From contig PHBI01000056.1 of NCBI GenBank assembly GCA_002841945.1, positions 1-35,783 on the forward strand: a DNA stretch of 35,783 bases, read 5' to 3'. The DNA comes from Deltaproteobacteria bacterium HGW-Deltaproteobacteria-14 (GTDB lineage: Bacteria > Myxococcota_A > UBA9042 > PHBI01). The notes under the pieces were generated by a model, which had not been told where the DNA came from, made no database searches, and saw nothing but the letters and a program-made list of their open reading frames with translations. A program made the translations under genes and the position numbers. Shown here one piece after another: positions 23,627 to 32,719 of this stretch; position 1 is the stretch's first letter; each line of letters opens with the position of its first letter.

Positions 23627-25747
23627 ATGACCGACGCCGCGCCACCGTTCGACGCTCGCGCGCTGACCCGACTCGGCCGCGTCGGCGCCATCGCCGCCTC
23701 GCCGTGCGGCGGGTGGCTCGCCGTGGTGGTGGAGCGCCTCGACGCCGACGAGGCGCGCTACGTCGCCGATCTGTGGCGCGTCCCGCTCGTGGGCGACGCC
23801 GCGCCGTGGCGCCTCACGGTGGGCGACTGCCGGGACACCGCCCCGTGCTTTCGCCGCGACGGCGGCCTGTGCTTCCTCAGCGACCGCGCGCTCCCGGGCG
23901 ACGACGCGCGCGGCCGGGCCGGCGACGAGCGCCGCTCTCAGGTCTGGCTCCTGCCGGCCAGCGGCGGCGAGCCGCGCGCCCTCACCGACGAGCCCCTCGG
24001 GGTCACCGACCTCCGCTGCGCGCGCGCCGGAGACCGCCTGGTCGTGCTCGCCCCGGTGCACCCGGCGATCCCCCGCGAGCAGCAGCGCGCCTACGCCCGC
24101 GACAAGGCGCGGCGCGGGCCGTCGCTGCGCCACTACCGCGCGATGCCGGTGCGCTTCTGGGACCACTGGTTCCCGGAGACCGAGCCGCACCTGCTCGCCT
24201 TCGACGGCGACGGCGCGGGCCGCGTCGACCTCACCCCGGACGCCGGCCAGGCGCTGCACGAGTGCACCTGGGACCTCGCTCCCGACGGCGGCGCCGTCGC
24301 CGCGACCTGGGGCATCCTGAGCCCCCACGACCGCATCCACGACCGCCCGCTGGCGCTCATCCCGACCGACGGCGCGCCCGCGCGCTTCATCGGTGGGGGC
24401 CCCGGGGTCGTCAACGCCATGCCGCGCTTCTCCCCCGATGGCCGCGCCCTGGTCGCCAGCCGCTACACCCGCTCGCCCCTGCGCTACGGCCACCGGACGC
24501 TGTGGAGCTACGATCGCGACGCCGTCGATGGGGCGCCGCGGGAGCTCACCGCCGCGTGGCACGGCTGGCCGCAGCCCTGGGCCTGGAGCGAGGACGGCGC
24601 CACCGTCTATGTCACCGCCGATCAGCGCGGTCAGCACCCGGTCTTCGCCGTCGCGGCGGCGACCGGCGCGGTGACGCGCCTCGGCGACCCGGAGTCCCGC
24701 GGCAGCTACGCCAACCTCGTGTCCGTCCCGGGCGGCGCGCTCCTCGCCGGGGTGCGCTCGAGCCTCCTCGAGGCCCCCGAGCCGGTGCTGCTCGACCTCA
24801 CCGCCCCGCCGGCCGCCGTCGCACCGCGGGTCGCCGCCCGCCTGTCGGGCTTCGGCGAAGGCCAGGGCGCCGCCATCGCCCGCGTCCGCAGCCTCGACGC
24901 CGCCATCGGCGACGGGCGCAAGATGCAGCTCTTCATCGTCGAGCCGGTCGCCCCGCCCGAGGGGGAGACCGAGGCCTTCTGGTGGATCCACGGAGGCCCC
25001 GTGTCCGCCTGGGCCGACAGCTGGCACTGGCGCTGGTGTACGCTGCTCCTCGTCGCCCAGGGCTACACCGTGGTGCTCCCGAACCCCGCCGGCAGCACCG
25101 GCTTCGGCGACGCGTGGCTCAACGACATCTGGGGCAACGTCTGGGGCAACCGCTGTTACGAGGACCTGATGGGCCTCGTCGAGGTCCTCGAGTACGACGA
25201 GGAGATCCTGCCGAGCAACACCGTGGTGATGGGCGCCTCTTTTGGCGGCTACATGGTGAACTGGATCGGCGGCAGCACCGACCGCTTCCGCCTGCTCGTG
25301 TCCCAGGCCGGCATCTTCTCGATGACCTCGTTCTACGCCATGACCGACATGCCGTCGTGGTGGCTGCTGATGATGGGCGACACCCCGTACCGCGACGCCA
25401 TCGGCTTCGGGCGCTACTCGCCCAACCGCAAGGTCTCGCACTGGCGAACGCCGACCCTGATCGTCCACGGCGAGAGGGACTACCGGGTCCCGGTCGGCGA
25501 GTCGCTGGCGCTGTTCGAGGCCCTCGACTACCACGGCGTCCCCGCCGAGCTCGCCGTCTTCCCCGACGAGCACCACTGGCTGCTCAAGCCCCACAACGTC
25601 ATCGCCTGGTTCGATCTGCTGCTGGACTTCGTCGCGCGCCACTGGGAGGCGGCGGCGGAGCCCGTGACCGCCCCTCGGTTCAGCCGGCCGACCGGACCCG
25701 ACGCCACCGCCTCGGGCGACGGCTCGCGACCGCCCCGCGGGGCATGA
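23627..25747 (+). CDS. S9 family acyl-peptidase (alpha/beta hydrolase)
   Basis: A 706-residue serine peptidase of the S9C (acylaminoacyl-peptidase-like) type without a signal peptide, so probably cytoplasmic. It has an N-terminal beta-propeller with repeats such as WDLAPDGGAVAATW and PRFSPDGRALVAS, then a C-terminal hydrolase domain. The triad is Ser538 in GASFGGYMV, Asp618 in HGERDYRVP and His650 in DEHHWLL; the oxyanion segment is WIHGGPVSAW. Such enzymes cut short or blocked peptides. The ATG is preceded by GGAG; upstream in-frame starts would cross the candidate terminator. The stop overlaps the ATG of the MFS gene (ATGA), so the two are co-translated, perhaps a peptide or drug export pair. 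This is the second S9 peptidase in the window. Confidence 0.92.
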   Translation: MTDAAPPFDARALTRLGRVGAIAASPCGGWLAVVVERLDADEARYVADLWRVPLVGDAAPWRLTVGDCRDTAPCFRRDGGLCFLSDRALPGDDARGRAGDERRSQVWLLPASGGEPRALTDEPLGVTDLRCARAGDRLVVLAPVHPAIPREQQRAYARDKARRGPSLRHYRAMPVRFWDHWFPETEPHLLAFDGDGAGRVDLTPDAGQALHECTWDLAPDGGAVAATWGILSPHDRIHDRPLALIPTDGAPARFIGGGPGVVNAMPRFSPDGRALVASRYTRSPLRYGHRTLWSYDRDAVDGAPRELTAAWHGWPQPWAWSEDGATVYVTADQRGQHPVFAVAAATGAVTRLGDPESRGSYANLVSVPGGALLAGVRSSLLEAPEPVLLDLTAPPAAVAPRVAARLSGFGEGQGAAIARVRSLDAAIGDGRKMQLFIVEPVAPPEGETEAFWWIHGGPVSAWADSWHWRWCTLLLVAQGYTVVLPNPAGSTGFGDAWLNDIWGNVWGNRCYEDLMGLVEVLEYDEEILPSNTVVMGASFGGYMVNWIGGSTDRFRLLVSQAGIFSMTSFYAMTDMPSWWLLMMGDTPYRDAIGFGRYSPNRKVSHWRTPTLIVHGERDYRVPVGESLALFEALDYHGVPAELAVFPDEHHWLLKPHNVIAWFDLLLDFVARHWEAAAEPVTAPRFSRPTGPDATASGDGSRPPRGA

Positions 25748-26991
25748 CGTCCGCCGGCTATCGCGAGCTGCTGCGCGACAACCGCGCCGTCCGCTGGCTG
25801 TGGATCGGCTCGGCCGTGTCGCTGTTTGGCGACTGGTTCAACACCATGGCGATCTTCGGGCTGGTCGAGCGCCTGACCGGCTCGCCCCTGGCGCTGGGCG
25901 TCGTCTTCGCCATCAAGCTCATGGGCTACGCGGTCTTCGGGCTGCCCGGCGGCCTGCTCGCCGACCGGGTCAACCGCAAGGCGCTGATGATCACCGCGGA
26001 CCTCGCCCGCGCCGTGATCGTGCTGGGCTTCATCCTGGTCGAGGACGCCGGCGACATGCCGCTGCTCTTCGTCCTGATGACGCTGCAGGTGGGCTTCGGC
26101 GCCAGCTTCGACCCGGCGTTTCGCGCCTCCCTCCCCAACATCACCACCCCGCGCGAGCTGCTGACGGCCAACGCCCTGCTGGCGGCCACCTGGTCGGCGC
26201 TGCTCGCCATCGGCGCCGCCGTCGGCGGCCTCGCGACCGCGCGCCTGGGGACCGACGCCGTCTTCGCGATCGACGCCGTGACGTACCTCTTCAGCGCCTA
26301 CGCGGTGAGCCGCGTGGCCATCCCGTTCGTCCGACCGCCGCCGGCCAGCGCCAACATCGCCGTCGCCGCCGCGCGCGAGCTCCGCGCCGGCTGGCGCTAC
26401 CTCGTGGCCCGCCCCGCCGTCGCCCGCATCGCCCTCGCCAAGGCCAGCTGGGCCATCGGCGGCGCGGGGCTGGTGTACTTCCTCACCCAGCTCGGCCCGC
26501 TCCTGACCCCCGGCGACGCCGCGCTCGGCATCGGCCTGCTCTTCTCCGTGCGCGGCGTCGGCACCGGGCTCGGGCCGCTCATCGCTCGCCGCTGGTTCAC
26601 CGATCCGGGGCGCTGGCCGGTGCTGCTCGGCGCCTGCGTCGCCGCGAGCGGCCTCGCCTACCTCGCGGTCGGCGTCGTCGCCTGGAGCTTCCTCATCGCC
26701 GTGCCCATCGCCTTCGCCCACGCGGCGAGCGGGGCCAACTGGGTGGTCTCGACGCAGATCCTGCAGGAGCGGGTCGCGGACGGCTTCCGCGGCCGCGTCT
26801 TCGGCGCCGAGATGGTCGCGCTGATGTCGGTCGAGGCCGCGTTCACCCTGCTCGCCGCCGCGCTCCTCGAGGCCGAGGTCCTCGACCTGCGCGCCGGCGT
26901 CCTCATCTTCGCCGCGGCTCAGTTGTTGTGCGGTGCAGCATGGATGTTCTGGCCGCCAAGGCGTGACTCGATGGATGAATCGCTCTCGTGA
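25744..26991 (+). CDS. MFS transporter (EntS/MFS_3-like)
   Basis: A 415-residue major facilitator superfamily protein with about 12 hydrophobic segments. The N-terminus (LWIGSAVSLFGDWFNTMAIF) and the loop motif GLPGGLLADRVNRK between helices 2 and 3 match the MFS_3 group, which includes enterobactin and macrolide exporters. The substrate is not known. It starts in an ATGA overlap with the peptidase gene. The last 15 or so codons use more A/T-ending codons than the rest. A very long open frame that reads through the peptidase gene in another phase joins this frame, but only the part from 25744 codes for the transporter. Confidence 0.88.
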   Translation: MTSAGYRELLRDNRAVRWLWIGSAVSLFGDWFNTMAIFGLVERLTGSPLALGVVFAIKLMGYAVFGLPGGLLADRVNRKALMITADLARAVIVLGFILVEDAGDMPLLFVLMTLQVGFGASFDPAFRASLPNITTPRELLTANALLAATWSALLAIGAAVGGLATARLGTDAVFAIDAVTYLFSAYAVSRVAIPFVRPPPASANIAVAAARELRAGWRYLVARPAVARIALAKASWAIGGAGLVYFLTQLGPLLTPGDAALGIGLLFSVRGVGTGLGPLIARRWFTDPGRWPVLLGACVAASGLAYLAVGVVAWSFLIAVPIAFAHAASGANWVVSTQILQERVADGFRGRVFGAEMVALMSVEAAFTLLAAALLEAEVLDLRAGVLIFAAAQLLCGAAWMFWPPRRDSMDESLS

Positions 26992-27186
26992 GGCTCATCC
27001 GTGCTGCACTGCAGCGCGGCGCCCGGGGGCCAGGGACGACGCTGGTCACGTCGGTGCAGGACGGCGCAGGACCCGCCTCCGGCGCGTCTCAGCGCGCTGG
27101 CGTCTTAGGGCCCCTACCGCGGAGATCGCGGAGGAGCCTCCGCGCCCGGCCCCGACGCCGGGTCCGGCCGCTCCGCTCGCCGCGGC
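26992..27186. other. Convergent intergenic region, hairpins only
   Basis: No gene seen. It contains a 13-bp palindrome (GCTGCA-C-TGCAGC, 27003-27015) just after the MFS stop and a second hairpin at 27127-27144. These probably serve transcription ends from both sides. Confidence 0.4.
27127..27144. terminator. Candidate two-way terminator stem
   Basis: CGCGGAG-GAGC-CTCCGCG is a perfect 7-bp stem with a 4-nt loop in the gap between convergent genes. No T tract on either side, so this is a weak call based on position and symmetry. Confidence 0.35.
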
Positions 27187-29316
27187 TCAGCTGCCCGTGG
27201 ACAGGACGCCGCGCACGGTGGCGATGAGCGTCGAGGCGCTGAACGGCTTCGGCACCGCGGCGAGGAAGCCGTGGGCGCGGTGGTCGGCCATCACGGGGTC
27301 GTCGGAGTAGCCGCTCGACACGATGAGCCGCGCGTCGGGGTGCTGGGCGTGGATCGCGATCGCGGCCTCGCGTCCGCCGAGCCCGCCGGGGATGGTGAGG
27401 TCCATGATCACGAGATCGTAGGGCCGACCCGCGCTCGCCGCGGCGTCGAAGGCGGCGATCGCCTCCTCGCCGTCGGCGCAGTCATCGACCTCGAGGCCCA
27501 CGCTGCCGAGGGCGGACTGGATGAGGTGGCAGATCATCTCCTCGTCGTCCATCACGAGGACGCGGCCGCGGAGCTTGGGCCGGTGCTCGGCGCGTCGCGG
27601 GGCCGGCTCCGGGGTGGCGCGCTCCGACGCGGCGCTCAGGAGGAGCTCGAAGGTGGCGCCGCGGCCGGCGAGCGAGTCGACCCGGAGCTGTCCGCCGTGA
27701 CGGCGCACGATCGAGTAGGCCGACGCCAGGCCGAGCCCGTGCCCGCCGGTCTTGGTGGTGACGTAGGGTTCGAAGATGCGCGGGAGGAGGTCCTCGGGGA
27801 TGCCGCCGCCTTCGTCGCTCACGCGGATGAGGACGCACGGGCGGCCGGCCGTGCCCGCGTCGGGGGCCAGCGCGGCGTCGATGTGGACGGTGCCGCCCTG
27901 GGGCATGGCCTCGCGCGCGTTGAGGATGAGGTTGCCGAGCGCCTGGCCGATCTGGCCCTCGTCGGCGAGGACGTCGGGCAGGTCGGGGGCGACGTCGATC
28001 CGAGCGCGCACCGCGGAGCCGCGCAGGACGAAGGTGGCGACCTCGCGGCACAGGGGTTCGACCGCGACCGGCTTCAGCGCTGGCGCTCCGCCACGGGCGA
28101 AGGTGAGGAGCTGGCGCGTGAGCGCGGCGGCGCGAACGGTCGCCTGCTCCGTCTCCGCGAGCACGTCCTGGACCGGGTCCGAGGGATCGACCAGCGTCAC
28201 GGCGAGGGAGACGTTGCCGCGGATCCCTGTGAGGATGTTGTTGAAATCATGCGCGATTCCGCCGGCGAGCAGGCCGATGGACGCGAGCTTCTGGGCGCGC
28301 ACCATCTCGGTCTGGACGCGGTGGCGATCGGTGAGGTCGACCATGGCGCCGCGGATGCCGACGACGACCCCGTCGTGGACGACGGGCGCGGAGGTGAGCT
28401 CGACCGGGAAGGACGCCCCGTCGGCGCGCCGGCCGGTGAGCTCGTCGGTGAGCTCGCCGGTGCCCTCGGGGCGTTGGAGATGTCGCTCGAGGGCGGGGGC
28501 GGCCTCCGCGGCGAACAGGGCCGTCACGGGCTGGTTGGGGCGCACCAGCGCTCCGCCGAACTTCGTCACCAGCGCCTCGTTGGCGAAGCGCAGGCGGCCG
28601 TCCAGATCGGCCTCGAACACGGGGATCGGCAGGAGATCGGCGAGGTTCTTGTATCGGGCCTCGCCCTCGCGCAGGCGCTCCTCGACCGCCCGGCGCTCAG
28701 AAATGTCGCGGGAGACGGTCACCAGGGCGCCGACGGCCGGGTTGTCGCAGTGGTTGGCGGCGGTGGCCTCCATCCAGACGTAGCTGCCGTCCTTGTTGCG
28801 GTAGCGGTACTGGACCGACATCATCGCCCCGGCGCGCTCGATCACAGCTGCCATGGCGGCGCCAGCGTGCTCGCGATCGTCGGGGTGGATGAGCTCGAAG
28901 GTCTGCATCCCGGCGAGGTCCTCGACGGTCCAGCCGTGGATTTGGGTGCACGCCGGGGAGTTGTAGACCAGCGTCCCGTCGGGCTCGATGAGGGAGATGA
29001 TGTCGGGGAGGAGCTCCATGATGGCCCGGAAGCGCCCCTCGCTCGCGTCCCGGGCGTCCTCGGCGATCGCCTTGCGGCGGCGCAGCTCCGCGGCGAGGTC
29101 CTCGGCCTCGCGGGTGCTGACCTCGAGCGCCCGGTGCAGGCGGGTGTTCTGCTGCTCGGCGTCCTCGTAGCTGCGGGTGATGTCGGCCAAGAGCGCGGTC
29201 AGCGCCTCGGGTGCGGCCGCGCGCATCGCCGCGGCGAGCAGCTCGGGGGCGATCGCGGCGTCCGCGGCCAGCTCGAGGTGGCGGCGGAGCTGAGCGATCA
29301 GGAGCGGCGAGCTCAT
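27187..29316 (-). CDS. PAS-domain hybrid histidine kinase with receiver
   Basis: A 709-residue soluble sensor kinase. Residues 45-90 look like a coiled coil; a PAS domain with PAC spans about 95-210 (ends VSRDISERR), a second PAS about 220-335 (ends MVDLTDRHR). The dimerisation domain has His356 in GGIAHDFNN, the ATP domain has N-box NLILNAREA and DEGGGIP, and the C-terminal receiver (about 583-709) has acidic DDEE, phospho-acceptor Asp639 and Lys in PKPFS. No transmembrane helix, so it senses cytosolic signals. The ATG overlaps the stop of the FIST gene (ATGA); upstream frame is a shadow. The FIST neighbour is probably its sensory partner. No DNA-binding output is present in the window. Confidence 0.92.
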   Translation of the reverse strand: MSSPLLIAQLRRHLELAADAAIAPELLAAAMRAAAPEALTALLADITRSYEDAEQQNTRLHRALEVSTREAEDLAAELRRRKAIAEDARDASEGRFRAIMELLPDIISLIEPDGTLVYNSPACTQIHGWTVEDLAGMQTFELIHPDDREHAGAAMAAVIERAGAMMSVQYRYRNKDGSYVWMEATAANHCDNPAVGALVTVSRDISERRAVEERLREGEARYKNLADLLPIPVFEADLDGRLRFANEALVTKFGGALVRPNQPVTALFAAEAAPALERHLQRPEGTGELTDELTGRRADGASFPVELTSAPVVHDGVVVGIRGAMVDLTDRHRVQTEMVRAQKLASIGLLAGGIAHDFNNILTGIRGNVSLAVTLVDPSDPVQDVLAETEQATVRAAALTRQLLTFARGGAPALKPVAVEPLCREVATFVLRGSAVRARIDVAPDLPDVLADEGQIGQALGNLILNAREAMPQGGTVHIDAALAPDAGTAGRPCVLIRVSDEGGGIPEDLLPRIFEPYVTTKTGGHGLGLASAYSIVRRHGGQLRVDSLAGRGATFELLLSAASERATPEPAPRRAEHRPKLRGRVLVMDDEEMICHLIQSALGSVGLEVDDCADGEEAIAAFDAAASAGRPYDLVIMDLTIPGGLGGREAAIAIHAQHPDARLIVSSGYSDDPVMADHRAHGFLAAVPKPFSASTLIATVRGVLSTGS

Positions 29317-30443
29317 CGACGCTTCCGCTCGCCGAGCACCATCACGGTCATCGTCTGGTTGTGGTGCGCGCAGACCCCGGCGCCCGCGACCCCGCCGATC
29401 TCGCCGTAGGTGTAGAAGCCCGCGATCGGCGCCCCGGCGGCCAGGGCGCGGATGACGGCGTCGACCTCCAGCTCGGTCGAGGCGCCGAGGACCGCCTTGC
29501 GCCCGATACACGAGAAGAGCAGGGCGAGCTCGGGCTCGGAGCCGTCGGGCAGGCGCGCGAGGGCGCCCGCTTCGCCCGCGCCAGCGACGAGCTCGGCGTT
29601 GGACGCGTGCATCAGGCGGATGCGGCTCCCCTCCGGGATCTCCCCGAAGAACGTCAGGGCGCCGGTCGCGTGATCGACGGCGGACAGCGACCGGGCGACC
29701 AGGCGGTCTCCGGAGAGGATGGCGACCGGATAGACCAGCGCCGAGCTCGGCCGGTGCGCGGCCTCCTCGCCGAGGTAGCGCGCGTAGACGTCGAGCGCCC
29801 GGACGCCGTCGATGTCGTAGACCACGGGGCCGCTGGCGCGGGTCACGACGCGGTCGAGGCCGAAGGGGTGCCAGCCGCTCGCCGACGCGGAGCCCGCGAG
29901 GACCGCGTCACCGTAGATGCCGAGGGCCGCGGCGTGGTGGTCGAGGAAGCCGGAGGCGGTGATGACGCCTGTGCGGGCGAACGCGTCGCCGTCCCCCGCG
30001 AGGCCGCCAGCGATCACGACCGCTGGGGGGAGCCCGGCCTGGAGGCCATCGACGAGGCGCTGGGCGCGGGTCTGGAGGCCCTCGCTCAGGATGATGAGCG
30101 CGCGCAGGTCCGGGGCCGCCAGGGCCTGGGCGAGCGCACGGCCGGCCTCCCCGTGGTCGCCGTCGAGCGCCACCTCGGCGACGCGGGCGTGGGCGCGGTC
30201 GAAGGACAGGGCGGTGATGACGACGGCGTCGGCGCTGACCCCGGTCCCGCTGATCTCCCCTGCCGTCGTGCAGCCGAGCAGCGCCGCGTCGGGCCAGAGC
30301 GCGCCGAGATCGGCGGCCAACTCCCCATCCTCGAGGCTGCCACGCGGACCGAAGACGAGCAGCACGTCCGGCCGGCGATGCTCGGCCGGCAGCGCGGACA
30401 TCGTCCGCAGACGCCCCCGCTGGGTCCACTGCGTCACCTTCAT
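29313..30443 (-). CDS. FIST domain sensory protein
   Basis: A 376-residue soluble protein with the FIST N-terminal domain (about 25-210; RPDVLLVFGPRGSLEDGE, LLGCTTAGEISGTGV, FGLDRVVTR nearby) and the FIST C-terminal domain (about 215-370; ALDVYARYLGEEA, ALLFSCIGRKAVLG, IAGFYTYGEIGGV). FIST is predicted to bind small ligands such as amino acids and is found with kinases and cyclases. Here it is separate but translated with a PAS kinase. I start it at ATG 30443, with AGAGG at good spacing and where the family's N-terminal region begins; the frame is open to 30530, but that would cross the predicted promoter. Confidence 0.88.
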   Translation of the reverse strand: MKVTQWTQRGRLRTMSALPAEHRRPDVLLVFGPRGSLEDGELAADLGALWPDAALLGCTTAGEISGTGVSADAVVITALSFDRAHARVAEVALDGDHGEAGRALAQALAAPDLRALIILSEGLQTRAQRLVDGLQAGLPPAVVIAGGLAGDGDAFARTGVITASGFLDHHAAALGIYGDAVLAGSASASGWHPFGLDRVVTRASGPVVYDIDGVRALDVYARYLGEEAAHRPSSALVYPVAILSGDRLVARSLSAVDHATGALTFFGEIPEGSRIRLMHASNAELVAGAGEAGALARLPDGSEPELALLFSCIGRKAVLGASTELEVDAVIRALAAGAPIAGFYTYGEIGGVAGAGVCAHHNQTMTVMVLGERKRR

Positions 30444-30473
30444 GACAACCTCTAACTGTACGACTACCCGCGC

Positions 30474-30503
30474 ATTTGAACCGCCCGCGTGTGACGCTGT
30501 CAA
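30474..30503 (-). promoter_or_regulatory. Candidate sigma-70 promoter of the FIST-kinase operon
   Basis: On the minus strand a perfect TTGACA (30503-30498), an 18-bp spacer and TCAAAT (30479-30474, 4 of 6 to TATAAT). The start site would be about 24 nt before the ATG at 30443. An 8-bp inverted repeat GTGACGCT/AGCGTCAC overlaps and extends upstream of the -35 box, so a regulator site or the terminator of the preceding methyltransferase gene may share this space. Confidence 0.45.
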
Positions 30504-30561
30504 CCTGGGGCCGGCCCGCGTGAGCGTCACTCACCCTGGTCGGCCGCTCGGCGGCCGCGCT

Positions 30562-31251
30562 TCAGCCCTCGCGCACCCACACCCCGGTGCACTCGGGGAC
30601 GTCCCGCCCGCCGGCGTAGCGCGTCGCGAGCTCCGGCCCGAAGAAGAAGCCGATGAGCTCGGCGAGCTCCGCGGCGTCGGCGAAGCGATAGTCCGTGCGG
30701 ATGACGCGCCGCGCGAAGCCGCGCGCCTCGAGGTGCGCGTAGAACGGCACCAGCTTCGCAGGCGGCGACGGCGTCTCCGTCCCGGTCCCGAGGGTCTCGA
30801 TGATCACCGCCCGCGCGCCCGGCCGCGACACCCGGGCGATCTCGGCGAGCGCCGCGTCCACTCGGCCGCGCCAGCCCTCCGGGTACCAGCCGACCGCGTG
30901 CGCGATGGCCCACCCTGCGAAGACCGCGTCCGCGACCCCGTCGGGCGCCGGCAGCGCGTGGTGCTCTCCGACCGCGAGCGACACGCGAGCGCCCAGCCCC
31001 GCAGCGTCGAGGCGCGCCCGCGCCACCGCCAGCATCGGCGCCGCCGCGTCGAACGCCAGCACCCGCGCCGCTCGCGGCGCCAGCAGCCGCGTCACCCGCC
31101 CGGTCCCCGCCCCGAGCTCGACGACGGTCTCGACGCACTGCGGGATGAGATCGGCGATGGTCCGCGCTAGCGCGCCGTCGACGTCTTCCCGCGACACGAG
31201 TCGGTCATATTGCGCTGCGTCATGGTCGTAGATCGAAGCGTGATCGGGCAT
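30562..31251 (-). CDS. Class I SAM-dependent methyltransferase
   Basis: A 229-residue methyltransferase: MPDHASIYDHDAAQYDRLV, the SAM-binding motif VVELGAGTGRVTRLL, the acidic end of strand 2 (VLAFDAAAPML), and GVADAVFAGWAIAHAVGW. Substrate unknown; small-molecule methylation is most likely given the general class. The ATG at 31251 has GGGGACGAG just upstream; a further ATG at 31299 would add 16 residues. A TATAGG hexamer on the minus strand (31290-31285) could be its -10 box. It is followed on the same strand by the FIST-kinase pair, after 118 bp with a separate promoter. Confidence 0.85.
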   Translation of the reverse strand: MPDHASIYDHDAAQYDRLVSREDVDGALARTIADLIPQCVETVVELGAGTGRVTRLLAPRAARVLAFDAAAPMLAVARARLDAAGLGARVSLAVGEHHALPAPDGVADAVFAGWAIAHAVGWYPEGWRGRVDAALAEIARVSRPGARAVIIETLGTGTETPSPPAKLVPFYAHLEARGFARRVIRTDYRFADAAELAELIGFFFGPELATRYAGGRDVPECTGVWVREG

Positions 31252-31325
31252 CTCGTCCCCGCGCGTGGCTCGGTCGGCGCAGCGACCTATAGCGTTCATG
31301 ACGGGCCGCTGCTAGCCTGCCGCCG

Positions 31326-32141
31326 ATGCACCGGACCCTGCTCGTCGCCGGCGCCCTCGCGCTCGTCACCGCTACCGCTACCGCGGCGCCACCGCCCGAG
31401 CCGGCGTCCGATGCGCCCGAGGCCGCGACCGAACCCGCGACCCCACCCGAGGGGGCGGACGCCGCGAGCGCCGAGCAGGCGCCACCCGCCGCGGACCCCG
31501 GCGTGAGCGCGCCGCCAGCCGGCGAGGAGGCGTCGCCGCCCGCGGCCCAGGACCCCGGCCTCGACGCGCGCCCGTGGGCGCTGATCATCTCCGGCGGCTT
31601 CCAGTTCAACCTGATGGAGAGCTCACCGCTCGGTCGCCAGCTCCTCGGCGCCGGCTACGGGGCGGACGCCATCGGGCCGAGCTTCGCCGTCCTGGTCCAG
31701 CGCTACGTCCTCGACTGGCTCGTCGTCGGCGGCGGCCTCGACCTGCGCTACGGCGCGACCGACACCGCCGACAACGGCGCCTTCTCCGGATCGCTGGCCC
31801 CGACCCAGACCTCCGAGCTGTGGCGGGTCGCCGCCTCGGCCTACGTCCAGCCGACCCTGTGCCTCGAGTACGGCAGCTGCAAGCGCGCCGGGGTCTTCTT
31901 CGGCTTCCAGCTCGGCGTCGCGGCGGGCCCGACCTGGTGGGTGCTGCGCGACCAGGCCGATCTGGGCTTCCACGTCCGCCTCGAGGCGGCGCTCCTGTGG
32001 GAGGTCGGGGCCGACGACGTCATCCTCGGCTTCCGCTTGGCCCACGCCCTGGTGTGGCAGTCGGGTATGGGGCCGCGCGATCTGGGGACGCCCTTTCTCT
32101 GGCTCCCGGCGACCGAGATCCGGCTGGGGTATCGATGGTGA
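31326..32141 (+). CDS. Putative outer-membrane barrel-like protein
   Basis: A 271-residue exported protein. A signal peptide (MHRTLLVAGALALVTATATA) is followed by an Ala/Pro/Glu-rich linker to about residue 80 and then a domain of alternating polar/hydrophobic strands (ALIISGGFQFNL, WLVVGGGLDLRYG, AGVFFGFQLGVAAG, FHVRLEAALLWEVG), ending IRLGYRW with a terminal aromatic residue, as in outer-membrane barrels. No named family recognised. No ribosome site lies before the ATG, but the motif TGCTAGCCTGC (31310-31320) is so close that a leaderless transcript is possible. It is the first of four overlapping genes for envelope proteins. Confidence 0.65.
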   Translation: MHRTLLVAGALALVTATATAAPPPEPASDAPEAATEPATPPEGADAASAEQAPPAADPGVSAPPAGEEASPPAAQDPGLDARPWALIISGGFQFNLMESSPLGRQLLGAGYGADAIGPSFAVLVQRYVLDWLVVGGGLDLRYGATDTADNGAFSGSLAPTQTSELWRVAASAYVQPTLCLEYGSCKRAGVFFGFQLGVAAGPTWWVLRDQADLGFHVRLEAALLWEVGADDVILGFRLAHALVWQSGMGPRDLGTPFLWLPATEIRLGYRW

Positions 32142-32719
32142 CGCGCCTCGCCCTGACGTGGCTGGTCGTCGCGGCGACGCTGACGGCCGCCGGCTGCCCC
32201 TGTGACAGCGGGCTGCCGGACCTCTTCTACGACGGCTTGCAGGCCCGCTGCGGCGGCCTGCCGTGCGGGTGGACCGCCACCGCCGGCGACGTCGCCCAGG
32301 TGGAGACCTTCCACTCCGGCGAGCGCGGCCTGCGCCTCGCCGTCGGCGGCGCCGCCGAGCGCGATCTCCCCGAGGTGTCGCTGCCCGGGGCGTTCGAGCA
32401 GGGCGCCGTGGTCTCGCTGCTGGTCGCCTGCGACGCTCAGACCGCGCTCGTCTTCGAGGTCGACGTCACCCGCGACGTCCCCGACCAGACGAGCGGCGAG
32501 CGCACCCCGCTGACCCTGGTCGCGCGGCGCGAGCCCACCCCTGGAGACAGCGCCGGTGGACCGCTCCTGCGCTCTGTGCTGGTGCTCGAGCTGTCGAGCG
32601 GCGAGGACGTGCCCCCCTCCACCGCCACCGCGCTCCGGGTCTTCATCGACGGCCCGGGGGTCTGCACCTTCGACGAGCTGCACCTCGCCGGTGCCCGGAG
32701 CTTCACATGCCAAGGCTGA
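32135..32719 (+). CDS. Lipoprotein with probable beta-sandwich domain
   Basis: A 194-residue protein, MVTRLALTWLVVAATLTAAGC, with a lipoprotein-like signal (AAG before Cys21, then a second Cys). The body (FYDGLQARCGGLPCGWT, VETFHSGERGLRLAVGG, TALRVFIDGPGVCTFDELHLAG) looks like a jelly-roll, carbohydrate-binding-like fold, but I recognise no family. Paired Cys residues suggest disulfides. It starts 7 nt inside the end of the barrel-like gene and ends 13 nt inside the DUF3604 gene, so the three are coupled. Confidence 0.68.
   Translation: MVTRLALTWLVVAATLTAAGCPCDSGLPDLFYDGLQARCGGLPCGWTATAGDVAQVETFHSGERGLRLAVGGAAERDLPEVSLPGAFEQGAVVSLLVACDAQTALVFEVDVTRDVPDQTSGERTPLTLVARREPTPGDSAGGPLLRSVLVLELSSGEDVPPSTATALRVFIDGPGVCTFDELHLAGARSFTCQG

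Noticed and set aside
23704..26991. Very long plus-strand frame (over 1000 codons) and many other long frames on both strands
   Set aside because: They overlap genes with clear family motifs, are rich in Arg/Pro/Ala/Gly, and arise because stop codons are rare at this GC content. Only the end of this frame (from 25744) is a real gene.
30487..30540. GTGACGCT/AGCGTCAC inverted repeat as a terminator
   Set aside because: No T tract, and it overlaps the TTGACA of the FIST promoter; left as a note within that promoter entry.
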